Source: Mycobacterium sp. GA-1199 (GTDB taxonomy: Bacteria > Actinomycetota > Actinomycetes > Mycobacteriales > Mycobacteriaceae). Taken from it: 64,000 bases of DNA. Location of the stretch: positions 248,001-312,000 of the forward strand of contig NZ_LQIX01000034.1 in NCBI RefSeq assembly GCF_001500045.1, written 5' to 3'. The notes under the pieces were generated by a model, which was given only the letters and a program-made list of their open reading frames with translations, ran no database searches and was not told the DNA's origin. Positions 25,870 to 34,639 of this stretch are shown piece after piece. Each line of letters begins with the position of its first letter. Positions within the stretch are counted from its first letter, which is position 1. The position numbers and the translations under genes are program-made.

Positions 25870-27534
25870 TTAATTGTGGGGAAGAACAGTGACGGTGCGT
25901 TGCGCAGTAAAGTCGGGTTGGCCTTCTTGGCGAACCGTCACCGTCACCGTGTGGACCCCTGGGCTTCGCGCCTTGACGTAAGTGCCTGGGTTATAGGAGT
26001 CGCATCCGGAGCTGTCCTTAGTCTCGGAGGTTCCAGGGCCTTCGATGCGAATCGTCGATGTGCAGCCGGATCTGACCTGGTTTACTCCGGCGAAGGACTT
26101 CCAGAACACTTCAATCTGCTTGGCGCCGGTGTTGTCAGCCACGTAGGTGTCGCCCTCGACACGGTCGTAGGCCCACGTCGTCACATCGACCCGGTCGATC
26201 GCCGTGTTGGCGGGCGACGGTTCCGGCCCGGAGTTCTCGCGCGACTCTATCAAGCTACGCAACCGGAAGTCCTTCACCGAGTTCTGTGCCGCGTCCTGTA
26301 GTCCGCTGGCGGTGAAGTCCCAGAGTTGTTGCGGCAGTTCAGTCAGGAGGGCGGTTGCGGTGCTCAGCCGATGAAGCGCCGCCAGTTTCAGCTTGTCAGT
26401 GCTGTTGCCGGCCTCGGCGGTGATCAGGCACTGCGCGATCCCACCGACCATGCCGGTCAATTCTGGGGCAGTGACACTGCCGTCGATGTTCGCCACGTTG
26501 ACGCCGGTAACGAAGCAGTCCCACACTTCCGGGATGTCATCGAAGCCCTTCAGATCGATTCCGAACATGCTGACCCCCGACAGGAGGCTCTTGACGAGAA
26601 TGCCGTGCGGTTGCGGCATCATCCGAACGTCGCCCTTGGCTATCCCCGGGTTGAGCGTGAGGCGCCCGCTGGAACGACCAGCCAGTACCCCTTTGTTGTT
26701 CGGCATCAGCCCCACGACCAAGGATCCCGCGGAATCGGAGAAGTCCAAGGGCCGTGTGACAACCCAATTGCCGCCGATGTCCTCCGGTGTCACCAAAATG
26801 GCATAGAACCCTCCGGTGGCGTTCTCGAATTCGATGGCCACCGAGCCGTTGTTGTCGACAAGACATCCCGCGATCGCGCCGGGGCTAACAGCGGTCAGTA
26901 CGTACTCGGTGTCGTCGATCGTAAGTACGCTCTGCTCGCGGCACGGCGACGTCGAATCGCCGCGCAGGAACTCAAAGGTCCGCCCGATGCCGTTCTCAAT
27001 CGCCTTGAACACATTGAAGGCGCTCACCCAGAAATCGGTGAGATGCGTAACTTCCGCCGTCAATGTCTTGGTGGCCGCACTCCACGTGCCGGGGAACATA
27101 TCTCGCTCACTGGGATTCGTCTCCGACGCCGATTCGACGACGAGCACCACAGTGCTGTCCATGATTTCGGTGACGATGTCAGGGCGGTCCGACAGATCGA
27201 ACTGCAATTGCACGGGGGCGGTGGGCTGTGCCTTCCCACCGTCCAGTTTCACGCTGACCGGCTTGGTGGCGACTACTAGCGCTTCGGCCTGAGAAGTGGT
27301 GGCATTGCCAACGTTGATCGTCAGATCGCGGTCACTGTCGGGGGGTGCTGCGATGGCCTGCACTCGGACACCGTCGACGATCGTGCTGACATGCGTACCC
27401 AATTGGTCAGACGACGTGCTCGACGAGGTTGCAGCAGTCGATTCCGTCGATTGCGACCTATCCGAGGAACTGCACGATGAACCCAATAGCGCAACAACAA
27501 CCGATATGGCTGCCACCGCTTGCTTATGAACCAC
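25870..27534 (-). CDS. Large lipoprotein with Ig-like C-terminal domain
   Basis: 554 residues from the GTG at 27534. A GGAGGGGG ribosome binding site lies just upstream, which favours it over the ATG at 27564. The lipoprotein signal is HKQAVAAISVVVALLGSSC, followed by a Ser/Thr-rich tether. The long beta-rich middle (LTINVGNATTSQAEALVV, VTHLTDFWVSAF) resembles actinobacterial surface lipoproteins. The last ~100 residues (AKQIEVFWKSF ... GVHTVTVTVRQ ... RTVTVLPHN) look like an Ig-like/PKD domain with a Cys pair (SGCTST, SGCDSY). It is likely anchored outside the cytoplasmic membrane; ligand unknown. It lies at the right end of the first island. Confidence 0.75.
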   Translation of the reverse strand: MVHKQAVAAISVVVALLGSSCSSSDRSQSTESTAATSSSTSSDQLGTHVSTIVDGVRVQAIAAPPDSDRDLTINVGNATTSQAEALVVATKPVSVKLDGGKAQPTAPVQLQFDLSDRPDIVTEIMDSTVVLVVESASETNPSERDMFPGTWSAATKTLTAEVTHLTDFWVSAFNVFKAIENGIGRTFEFLRGDSTSPCREQSVLTIDDTEYVLTAVSPGAIAGCLVDNNGSVAIEFENATGGFYAILVTPEDIGGNWVVTRPLDFSDSAGSLVVGLMPNNKGVLAGRSSGRLTLNPGIAKGDVRMMPQPHGILVKSLLSGVSMFGIDLKGFDDIPEVWDCFVTGVNVANIDGSVTAPELTGMVGGIAQCLITAEAGNSTDKLKLAALHRLSTATALLTELPQQLWDFTASGLQDAAQNSVKDFRLRSLIESRENSGPEPSPANTAIDRVDVTTWAYDRVEGDTYVADNTGAKQIEVFWKSFAGVNQVRSGCTSTIRIEGPGTSETKDSSGCDSYNPGTYVKARSPGVHTVTVTVRQEGQPDFTAQRTVTVLPHN

Positions 27535-27657
27535 GTTGCCCCCTCCAGTCCCGTTTGCCCACACACGACTCCGACTGTTGATCCTATTTGCACGTAGAGG
27601 CTGAGCTGCGACTTATCGCAACCGGTGATCGGTTCGCCGGTCGGAGCCTCTGAAGGG

Positions 27658-27732
27658 GCAGGAACCTCGGGGCTCATCTGATACGACCCCCACGGCGACC
27701 GGGTTGTCCGGTATTTGCCGGGCGATTCGCAG
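27658..27732 (-). pseudogene. 5' remnant of a paralogue of the gene at 1184-1585 (right copy of island-flanking repeat)
   Basis: The ATG at 27677 opens MSPEVPAPSEAP, closely matching MSPKVPTPKE of the gene starting at 1585, and the upstream ~55 bp match too. After about 12 codons the similarity stops and the frame runs into the region upstream of the lipoprotein gene. This is best read as a truncated duplicate created when the island arrived, or as a separate decayed paralogue. Confidence 0.55.
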
Positions 27733-27735
27733 GGG

Positions 27736-28238
27736 GGACAAGCCCCCGGTTGGGCGGCAGCAAATCATCACGTGACGTAATAATGGTCGTCCGGGCCCGG
27801 GGAGAGGCGCAGGGCCTGCGGGGACAAGGTTTCGCTGGCGGCGCCGGCGGCGTAGGCATCTCGCCGATGACGCGTGCAGGTGGTCGATGTGTCTGAGCCG
27901 GTCCTATTGGGCGCCAGCCTGAGCGGTCAGCGTTTGAAACCTCGTAGCGAGTGTCTTTCGGTACGCGGCGATACCGCATCAATTCGTCACAGTGACGAAA
28001 TGCAGCGGTGCTAGAGCGGGGAAGCCGGGGGCCGTCGATGCCAGCCGGACCGGCTGTCGAAGTCCCGAAGCGGCTTGATCGACCCGGGTTGGTTTCGACC
28101 TCTACCGGCCAGGACCCATTTCGTGTCGGCAACCCCGAGCGGCATCGAATATCCAGCCTGGTTATTCAAACGCCGATAAGCCACACTATGTCAAGTTGGA
28201 TGTCAGACCATAGTGCCAGACTCTCCCTATCGAGGCAG
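27736..28238. other. Non-coding interval left of the transposon
   Basis: About 500 bp with no convincing gene. It contains a GC-rich stretch, the octamer palindrome TCACGTGA at 27768-27775, the 17-bp palindrome at 27983-27999 and then AT-richer DNA up to the target duplication. Confidence 0.4.
27983..27999. repeat. 17-bp perfect palindrome TTCGTCACAGTGACGAA, copy 2
   Basis: 8-bp arms around a central A, sharing the 13-bp core with 24786-24798. A weaker partial copy (CACAGTGACGTAATG) lies near 4310. This is consistent with an operator or recombinase/regulator binding site of the island. Confidence 0.5.
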
Positions 28239-28243
28239 GCAGT
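28239..28243. repeat. Target-site duplication GCAGT, left copy
   Basis: GCAGT directly abuts the left transposon terminus TGTCC. The identical pentamer follows the right terminus at 42502-42506. Tn7-type transposition makes 5-bp duplications. Confidence 0.85.
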
Positions 28244-28327
28244 TGTCCTGTCTCAATATAGATGGCGGATTTCGCAAAATATCTGGCGAATTTCGGTGTG
28301 TTGCCATTTTCTCAGTAAAGCTGGCGG
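28244..28327 (+). promoter_or_regulatory. Left transposon end with transposase-binding repeats
   Basis: After the terminal TGTCC, three direct repeats carry the core TGGCGG/TGGCGA at 28263-28268, 28284-28289 and 28322-28327. Each is preceded by an AT-rich half such as TATAGA, ATATC or GTAAAGC. The first two are 21 bp apart. This matches the layout of TnsB sites in Tn7-like ends. The operon promoter should lie in or just after it (28328-28379). Confidence 0.8.
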
Positions 28328-28379
28328 TACTGTCAGACCGCGCCTGTAATCTCCCGGCAGGTGGTTTAAAGGGGGCCAG

Positions 28380-29135
28380 ATGGCAGCTCCACGTCTGCGT
28401 TCGCTGCCGCGGAACGCCACGGACGTTGCGCGGGTCCTAGCGTGCCTTGACGGGACGATTCATAACCTGCCGCTGTCGGCCGACGTCGGGTCGGTGCGGG
28501 TCGAGCGTGCTACCCCCATCCGTGAGTTCTTCGCCTGGCCGGGCAAACGGAACTACGAGGGCCTGTACTGGTCAAGCACAAATCGTGGACATGTGGACTT
28601 CGAGTCTCTCCTCGAGCGTGAGTACCTACTGTCGGCAGATTCGGAGGCCGACATCGTCGCCATCGCGGCCCAACCGTTGGCACTGCTGTGGGCGCGAGGC
28701 ACTAGAGGTCAACACGACCACGTACCTGACTTCTTCGTCCGATTCTCCAACGGCGACGGACGGATTGTTGACGTAAGGTCGCCGGAACGAGTCCAGAAGA
28801 ACGGCGAACAGTTCGCCCTGACACGCAAGGCGTGCGACGAAATCGGTTGGCAATACGAGGTCTTTACCGGACTTGCGTCAGAGCATGCGCACAACCTGCG
28901 CTGGCTCGCCGGATACCGGCATGACCGCAATGCTCCCTCCGAAAACACTGCAGAATTGATCCGGGACTGCTTCGAAAGGCCACTCCCGCTGCAAGACGGT
29001 CTCCAACGCCTCGGCGCGGCGACGTGTCTGAGCGCCGACGTCCTAACGGCCAACGTGCTGCACCTGATATGGCGTCAGATTCTGTCCACGGATCTGAGTC
29101 GCGCATTGTCGATGACCAGCGAGGTCTGGGCATGA
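28380..29135 (+). CDS. tnsA: TnsA-like transposon endonuclease
   Basis: 251 residues from the ATG at 28380. The core of a TnsA-type restriction-enzyme fold is visible: HVDFESLLEREYLL (Glu75/Glu79), then HVPDFFVRF (Asp117), then RIVDVRSPE. TnsA cuts the 5' ends of the element so that Tn7-type transposition is cut-and-paste. The usual catalytic Lys of the third motif is replaced by Arg133. Related actinobacterial proteins may share this, but it could also affect cleavage. It overlaps tnsB by 4 nt (ATGA), so the two are translationally coupled. A C-terminal helical region (LNTA-like ATCLSADVLTANVLHLIW) probably contacts TnsB/TnsC. Confidence 0.85.
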   Translation: MAAPRLRSLPRNATDVARVLACLDGTIHNLPLSADVGSVRVERATPIREFFAWPGKRNYEGLYWSSTNRGHVDFESLLEREYLLSADSEADIVAIAAQPLALLWARGTRGQHDHVPDFFVRFSNGDGRIVDVRSPERVQKNGEQFALTRKACDEIGWQYEVFTGLASEHAHNLRWLAGYRHDRNAPSENTAELIRDCFERPLPLQDGLQRLGAATCLSADVLTANVLHLIWRQILSTDLSRALSMTSEVWA

Positions 29136-31183
29136 AGTCCGTTCGCCTATTCGACTGCCTGCAGTACGACGGCCAGACGTGGCAGGTCGTAGCCCAGGAT
29201 GGACCGGAACTAGCTCTGAAAGAGCTTATGTCAGGCCGAATTCGCCGGATTGGAGTTGCCGAACTCCTCGGCGACGACACCTTTCTTCCGGACGCCCCAG
29301 ACCGGCTTCCCCGCCTTGACTCGGCAGCGATCTTGGAGACGCTCGATACCGATGCCCGCGAACGCGTACTGTTCCTTCGTCGCCATGTCGTAGAAGTGCT
29401 CACCGGCACAACGCCAGCGGGTCTCGACGGCCTTAACGAAGAAGATCCACCGCAACCTCGTCGGGAGTACGACCCCAAACTGCCACTCAAGGGCCGAATT
29501 GCCGCGAAAGTCGCCGAGCTCGCAGCGGCCAGCACTCCGATTGGCTTCAGAACTCTGGAACGCCACATCAAGGCGTATCGCGACGATGGGGTTGCCGGCC
29601 TAATCGACGGACGCACACAGAGGCAGGCCTCTCCCACGGGGCGGATCGAGCCAGCAGTCGCATCTCTGCTCGAAAACGCCGTAAGGGCGCAAACGAACCT
29701 CTCAACCGGAACTCGCTCTCGCGTAATCAAGCAGGTCAGCATAGAAGCTAGCCAACTGGGCTTGCCGATCCCCTCGCGTTCGACCATGTATCGCGCGCTG
29801 GATAATCTCGAGAAATCTCGGCATCCCTTCGGAAATGCGACAACTCGGCGAACACAAGCCAACCGGCCGAACCGAACATGGGGGCGCCAGGTGCCATCGC
29901 GTCCTGGTGAACTTACCGAAGTCGACAGCACGCCACTGGATCTGTTGGTCATCTACCCCGACGGGTCCACAGGACGTGTGGACCTGACGGTGATGCTCGA
30001 CATCGCCACGCGAACCTTGTGCGCAGCGATTCTGCGGCCTGTCGCTACAAAGAGCGTCGACGCCGCAGTTCTTCTCGCCCGGGCTCTCACGCCCCTACCA
30101 ATGCAGCCCGGATGGCAACCGTCCGTGGCGTTTTCACGTTCAATTCTTCCCGCCGGCATGATCCAGGGCGACGAAGAAATACGGACCAGCGTTGCCGCCA
30201 AACCCGTGATCGTGCCCGAGTCGATCACCGTAGACCGCGGCAAGGTCTATGTCGGCTCCACTTTTCTCAATGCATGCGAGCGATTGCAGATCAGCGTGAC
30301 CAAAGCCGCGCCCCGCACGCCTACCGATAAACCCCACGTTGAAAGAGTCTTTGCGTCGATCAACAGCGGATTCACCCAATACCTCGCCGGGTACGTCGGA
30401 CGCAACGTCGTGAACCGCGGCGCATCGCCTCACGCGGAGGCTATCTGGACGCTGGCCGAGGTACAGAACTTGCTGGATCTCTGGATCGTCGCGGTATGGC
30501 AGAACAAGCCCCACCCAGGGCTCCGCCACCCCGCGATGCCGAAGAAGGATCTCACGCCAAACGAGGCCTACGCGGCGCTGGCCTCGGTCGCACCAACGAT
30601 CAATATGACGCTGGATCGTGACGACTACATCGGCTTACTTCCGGTGACGTACAGAACAATTCAGGGCTACGGCATCAACTTCGAAAGCTTGCACTACGAT
30701 AGCCCAGCACTGCACCCCTACCGTGGCGTCAAGAGCGGCTTGCCGCTCCCAGCGAACGACAGATGGGAAGTCCGATACGACCCCTACCGGTTGCAGTCGA
30801 TTTTCGTCCGTGACCATTTTCGGGGCGAATGGATCGAGGCCGAGTGGAGCCTCGCCAAACAGGCGCTGGCGCCGTTCTCCCTTGATGTTCTGCGCGCCGC
30901 CCGCAGGGCAGTAGAGCGCCGCAGCGACACCCCCAGCGGGGTTGATGTCCTCGCGGAGATCAACCGCATCCAGACCGGTGGCGCGCGCACGGTCAAGGAA
31001 CAGCGAGCAGCGAAACGCGACAGCGCGAACAAGCCCGTGGTGCCACCGCTCTCCCCCGTCATCGACAGATCTCGTTCAGAGGCGGAGTCGAACCACTTGG
31101 CGAGCGTTCCTGCGGTCAGCGAGACCGCTGCATCCCCACGGCGCCGGCCAGCACCACGCATCGATGACGAGGGCGAGGAGTAG
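29132..31183 (+). CDS. tnsB: TnsB-like DDE transposase
   Basis: 683 residues from the ATG at 29132. N-terminal DNA-binding helices (residues ~110-215, with FRTLERHIKAYRDDGVAGLIDGR) are followed by an RNase H-like rve core. Its acidic triad is Asp265 (TEVDSTPLD), Asp368 (ITVDRGKVY) and Glu404 (PHVERVFASIN), with 35 residues between the last two, as expected for the D,D(35)E family. A Mu-type C-terminal beta domain (YRTIQGYGINFESLHY ... YDPYRLQSIFV) follows, then a basic disordered tail that would bind TnsC. It performs 3'-end cleavage and strand transfer. It overlaps tnsA by 4 nt; tnsC starts 2 nt after its stop. Confidence 0.93.
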   Translation: MKSVRLFDCLQYDGQTWQVVAQDGPELALKELMSGRIRRIGVAELLGDDTFLPDAPDRLPRLDSAAILETLDTDARERVLFLRRHVVEVLTGTTPAGLDGLNEEDPPQPRREYDPKLPLKGRIAAKVAELAAASTPIGFRTLERHIKAYRDDGVAGLIDGRTQRQASPTGRIEPAVASLLENAVRAQTNLSTGTRSRVIKQVSIEASQLGLPIPSRSTMYRALDNLEKSRHPFGNATTRRTQANRPNRTWGRQVPSRPGELTEVDSTPLDLLVIYPDGSTGRVDLTVMLDIATRTLCAAILRPVATKSVDAAVLLARALTPLPMQPGWQPSVAFSRSILPAGMIQGDEEIRTSVAAKPVIVPESITVDRGKVYVGSTFLNACERLQISVTKAAPRTPTDKPHVERVFASINSGFTQYLAGYVGRNVVNRGASPHAEAIWTLAEVQNLLDLWIVAVWQNKPHPGLRHPAMPKKDLTPNEAYAALASVAPTINMTLDRDDYIGLLPVTYRTIQGYGINFESLHYDSPALHPYRGVKSGLPLPANDRWEVRYDPYRLQSIFVRDHFRGEWIEAEWSLAKQALAPFSLDVLRAARRAVERRSDTPSGVDVLAEINRIQTGGARTVKEQRAAKRDSANKPVVPPLSPVIDRSRSEAESNHLASVPAVSETAASPRRRPAPRIDDEGEE

Positions 31184-31185
31184 CC

Positions 31186-32223
31186 GTGGCCGTACCCGAT
31201 TCGCTGGCGGCGTGGCGGGAATTTGTCAACCGACGCAACGTCGAGCCCGTGCATCTCACTATGAAGCAAATCAATGCCCTCTCCCCTGCCCGGAAAGAGG
31301 AGTACGACCAGGAGCGGTTCGCGTGGCTTGGGGCGGATGTCGTGTTGGAGACGCCCGACACCGAGGCTTTGACACGTCAGACGCGTGTCCTGATGGCGAG
31401 GAACTCTGCGCAGTCCGCCACCGCGCGACGTGGGCTTGCGATCTCCGGATCTGCGGGCCGCGGCAAGTCCACCGCTGCCCTGCTCATCGGTCGTCGGCAT
31501 GAGCGGATGATGCGCGCCAAGTTCAACCGTTACGACGACGGCTTCGCTCCGGTGGTCTATACGGTTGTCCCGCCGGGCACGACGCCCAAGATGATGATGC
31601 TGGCGTTCGCCAACTTCCTCGGCCTGCTCGTACCTAACAGGTCCACAGCGCAAGACCTCACCGAGCAGATCGTCGGTGTTATGCGGAGCCTGTCTGTTTC
31701 GCTTGTCCTCGTCGACGAGGTACACAACCTCAAGACCAATCACCAGGCGGGCAGCGAAGCCGCTTCAGCACTGAAGGTGTTCTCGGAACGACTTGATGCG
31801 ACGTTCATCTACGCCGGCATCGACCTGTTGCAGGCCGATTTGTTCGCCGGACATATGGGACGCCAGCTCAAGGGCCGAATGACGGTCCACCAGATGCGGA
31901 AGTATGAGTACGGCACGAAGGCCCAACGAGGCAAGTGGGCCGAACTCGTCCTGGGTATTGAAGCCCTACTCCCCCTCGGACGCCACGCTGCCGGATCACT
32001 CGAAACCGAGGCGACCTACCTCTACGACCGCACCGGAGGTTCCATCGGATCACTTCGCGCGTTGCTGAATGACGCAGCGATCGCGGCGATTATCAGCGGC
32101 GAGGAGCTCGTCAATAGGAAACTGCTCGACGTGACGTTTACCGACTTCGCGGCTGAGGAGGCTGCGGCACGGACGGTGGCCGAGGACAGGGCTACCCCAA
32201 TGCCACTGGGGCGAGCGGAATGA
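31186..32223 (+). CDS. tnsC: TnsC/TniB-like AAA+ transposition regulator
   Basis: 345 residues from the GTG at 31186, with GAGGAG upstream. The AAA+ core has Walker A SGSAGRGKST near residue 87 and Walker B SLVLVDEVHNL near 172. An Arg-rich sensor region and the helix GGSIGSLRALLNDAAIAAI follow. TnsC/TniB proteins form ATP-dependent filaments on DNA that link the target selector (TniQ/TnsD) to the transposase and enforce target immunity. At 345 residues it is closer to TniB or short TnsC than to E. coli TnsC. It overlaps tniQ by 4 nt (ATGA). Confidence 0.9.
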   Translation: MAVPDSLAAWREFVNRRNVEPVHLTMKQINALSPARKEEYDQERFAWLGADVVLETPDTEALTRQTRVLMARNSAQSATARRGLAISGSAGRGKSTAALLIGRRHERMMRAKFNRYDDGFAPVVYTVVPPGTTPKMMMLAFANFLGLLVPNRSTAQDLTEQIVGVMRSLSVSLVLVDEVHNLKTNHQAGSEAASALKVFSERLDATFIYAGIDLLQADLFAGHMGRQLKGRMTVHQMRKYEYGTKAQRGKWAELVLGIEALLPLGRHAAGSLETEATYLYDRTGGSIGSLRALLNDAAIAAIISGEELVNRKLLDVTFTDFAAEEAAARTVAEDRATPMPLGRAE

Positions 32224-33092
32224 GCATGACACCTCTCCCCGTGCGCACCCGCCTATACCACGGCGAAAACCTGGACTCCTACGTTCGGCGCCACGCCGCC
32301 CGCAACTTCTGCATGCCGTCCGATATCGAACATGCCTTGCGGGAACGTGGGGTCGTCCGTACTAGCCAGCGACGCAATCCTGATCGTCTGCAGGCATGGC
32401 GAGACCTCGGTGGGCTTCGATCAGATGCGTTCACCGCGCCCGAGCGCGTGCTCGACCAAGAGGTGACCGAGCGAAATCTGTGCCTCCGCTGCACCAAGGG
32501 TGAGCCCGCTCGCGGAAGGCTCGTGGGCGTCGGGCTCGTCTGTGTACGGCACCGGCAGTGGCTCGGCTCTCCACAGATCGACCTGCACGGCTACTACCCT
32601 GCACTCGCCGCAGAGCGACACTTCCGGCGCCACCTGGGCCCCCGCGATGTCCTGCACGATTCCCTGCCGATGCTGATCGGCCGAGAGTGTGCCAGCCCAG
32701 GGATCATCGGAGCCAGCGAGATCGACCGTCGTAGGAACCAATTCGGCATCGACGACGTCAACGCGCTGACGTATCCAGAGCAAGTCAAGATCGCTCGGCT
32801 CCTGTCTCGCCCTGGTTTCCTACTCGCGGCAACCGATCCCGACGCTGGCTCCGCTCAGCGCAATTCGCTAGTCGCGCGGGAAGTGGAGGCGATCCTCCCC
32901 GCGTGCGGCGATGCGGACCCGTGGCGAGCGACCAACCGGGTGTGGACGGTGATCACGCATCTGACCGCACGCCGGCGAGATGCCCGCATCTACGGAATAC
33001 CGATGCGCGACACGTACTACAACATCCTGCGGTTTATTGATGCACCTCGAAATGAGAGCCCTCTGCAGGGCAAGAAAGGCGAGACAACTTGA
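32220..33092 (+). CDS. tniQ: TniQ-family target-selection protein
   Basis: 290 residues from the ATG at 32220. The N-terminus (LPVRTRLYHGENLDSYVRRHAARN) is the usual TniQ opening, in which the protein starts with a P...GE.L.S...R pattern. Two zinc-binding pairs follow: LCLRCTKG, then GLVCVRHRQWL, the TniQ C-x2-C ... C-x2-H ribbon. TniQ/TnsD proteins choose the target and recruit TnsC. The protein is short and has no long C-terminal DNA-binding extension, unlike site-specific TnsD, so targeting may be relaxed (inference). Its TGA overlaps the TTG start of hsdM (TTGA), tying transposition and restriction genes together. Confidence 0.88.
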   Translation: MSMTPLPVRTRLYHGENLDSYVRRHAARNFCMPSDIEHALRERGVVRTSQRRNPDRLQAWRDLGGLRSDAFTAPERVLDQEVTERNLCLRCTKGEPARGRLVGVGLVCVRHRQWLGSPQIDLHGYYPALAAERHFRRHLGPRDVLHDSLPMLIGRECASPGIIGASEIDRRRNQFGIDDVNALTYPEQVKIARLLSRPGFLLAATDPDAGSAQRNSLVAREVEAILPACGDADPWRATNRVWTVITHLTARRRDARIYGIPMRDTYYNILRFIDAPRNESPLQGKKGETT

Positions 33093-34639
33093 AAACCGAT
33101 GATCTTGCGCAGGTCCGCCGCACGCTCTGGGCTGCGGCCGACGAGTTGCGTGCGAACTCGACGCTATCCCCTGCCGAGTATCGAGGCCCAGTGCTCGGGC
33201 TGATCTTCCTCGCCTATGCGGAATTTCGGTTCGAGCAGGCCCGGCCCGATTTGGAAGCCAAAGCCACGGCGCGCCGGCCGGTTACACCGGACGACTACCG
33301 CGCCAAGTCGGTGCTGTACGTGCCGGATGCGGCCCGTCTCTCGCACCTCGTCGAGCTTCCCGAGAGCCAGAACCTCGGCAAGGCGATCGACGAAGCGATG
33401 AAGACCATCGAGGAGGCGAACCCGGAGCTCCGCGACGTGCTGCCGCGGGGGTACCAGCGTTTGGAGAAGTCCACACTCACCGAGCTTTTACGGCTGTTCG
33501 CTCCGCTGCCGCGCCAGCTGTCCGGCGATGCGTTCGGCTTGATCTATGAGGACTTCCTGTCGAACTTCGCCGCCAGTGAGGGCCGCCTCGGTGGCGAGTT
33601 CTTCACGCCCTACTCGATCGTCCGGCTGATCGTGGAGATCATCGAGCCGTTCCACGGCCGAGTGCTCGATCCGGCGTGCGGATCTGGCGGCATGTTCGTG
33701 CAGTCCGCAAAGTTCGTTGAGCGGCATCATAAGTCAGCTACCCGCGAGCTCTCAGTGTTCGGGGTCGAGCAGAAGGAGGGAACGGTTCCGCTGGCGAAGA
33801 TGAACCTCGCCCTCCACGGGTTATCCGGCGATATCCGCATCGGCAACAGCTACTACGAAGATCCCCACGATTCAGTAGAAGCATTTGACTTCGTTATGGC
33901 CAATCCGCCGTTCAACGTGGACAAGGTCGACAAAGACAAGTTGTCCGGCGACAAGCGCTTCCCGTTCGGTATTCCCAAGCCTGACAACGCAAACTACTTG
34001 TGGATTCAGCAGTTCTATTCGGCGTTGAGCGCCAATGGACGCGCTGGGTTCGTCATGGCGAACTCCGCGGGCGACGCGGGCCACTCGGAGCGAAATATTA
34101 GGCAGAATCTTGTCGAAACGGGCGCGGTCGACGTGATGGTCGCGGTCGGTACGAACTTCTTCTACACGGTCACTTTGCCGGTGACACTGTGGTTCCTAGA
34201 CCGAGGGAAGGTTGGAACAGCTCGCGAAGACACGGTCCTATTCATCGATGCGCGACACCTATTCCGACAGTTAGACCGTGCACACCGGGACTTTCTGCCG
34301 GAGCAGATCGAGTTCCTCGCCAACATTGCACGGCTATACCGTGGCGAGGAACTCGAGACCGTCGACGGTAGCAGCGCGTTGATGAACGAGCACTTCTCAG
34401 AAGGGAAGTACCTCGACGTCGCCGGACTGTGCAAGGTCGTAACGCGCGCTGAGATCAAAGCGCAGGGCTGGAGCCTCAACCCTGGGCGCTACACCGGAAC
34501 CGCAGCAGTCGAAGACGATGGTGAAGATTTCACTGAGAAGCTCGCCGGCCTATATGAGGAGTTCTCACGCCTGAGCGACGAAGCCGGGGTCTTGCGCGCC
34601 AAAGTTGACACTGCCATTCAGGAAGTCCTCAACGCATGA
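33089..34639 (+). CDS. hsdM: Type I restriction-modification DNA methyltransferase subunit
   Basis: 516 residues from a TTG start at 33089 overlapping the tniQ stop. The N-terminal helical HsdM_N domain (~1-130) is followed by the N6-adenine methylase domain. The SAM motif is DPACGSGGMF near 205 and the catalytic motif NPPF near 271. GEFFTPYSIVRLIVEI marks the start of the methylase core. It methylates adenine in both strands of a bipartite site in an M2S complex and is required for restriction with HsdR. It overlaps hsdS by 4 nt. The specificity cannot be read from the sequence. Confidence 0.95.
   Translation: MKTDDLAQVRRTLWAAADELRANSTLSPAEYRGPVLGLIFLAYAEFRFEQARPDLEAKATARRPVTPDDYRAKSVLYVPDAARLSHLVELPESQNLGKAIDEAMKTIEEANPELRDVLPRGYQRLEKSTLTELLRLFAPLPRQLSGDAFGLIYEDFLSNFAASEGRLGGEFFTPYSIVRLIVEIIEPFHGRVLDPACGSGGMFVQSAKFVERHHKSATRELSVFGVEQKEGTVPLAKMNLALHGLSGDIRIGNSYYEDPHDSVEAFDFVMANPPFNVDKVDKDKLSGDKRFPFGIPKPDNANYLWIQQFYSALSANGRAGFVMANSAGDAGHSERNIRQNLVETGAVDVMVAVGTNFFYTVTLPVTLWFLDRGKVGTAREDTVLFIDARHLFRQLDRAHRDFLPEQIEFLANIARLYRGEELETVDGSSALMNEHFSEGKYLDVAGLCKVVTRAEIKAQGWSLNPGRYTGTAAVEDDGEDFTEKLAGLYEEFSRLSDEAGVLRAKVDTAIQEVLNA

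Noticed and set aside
27674..28132. 152-codon minus-strand frame
   Set aside because: Arg/Pro-rich, no ribosome binding site, spans the repeat remnant and palindrome; not coding-like.
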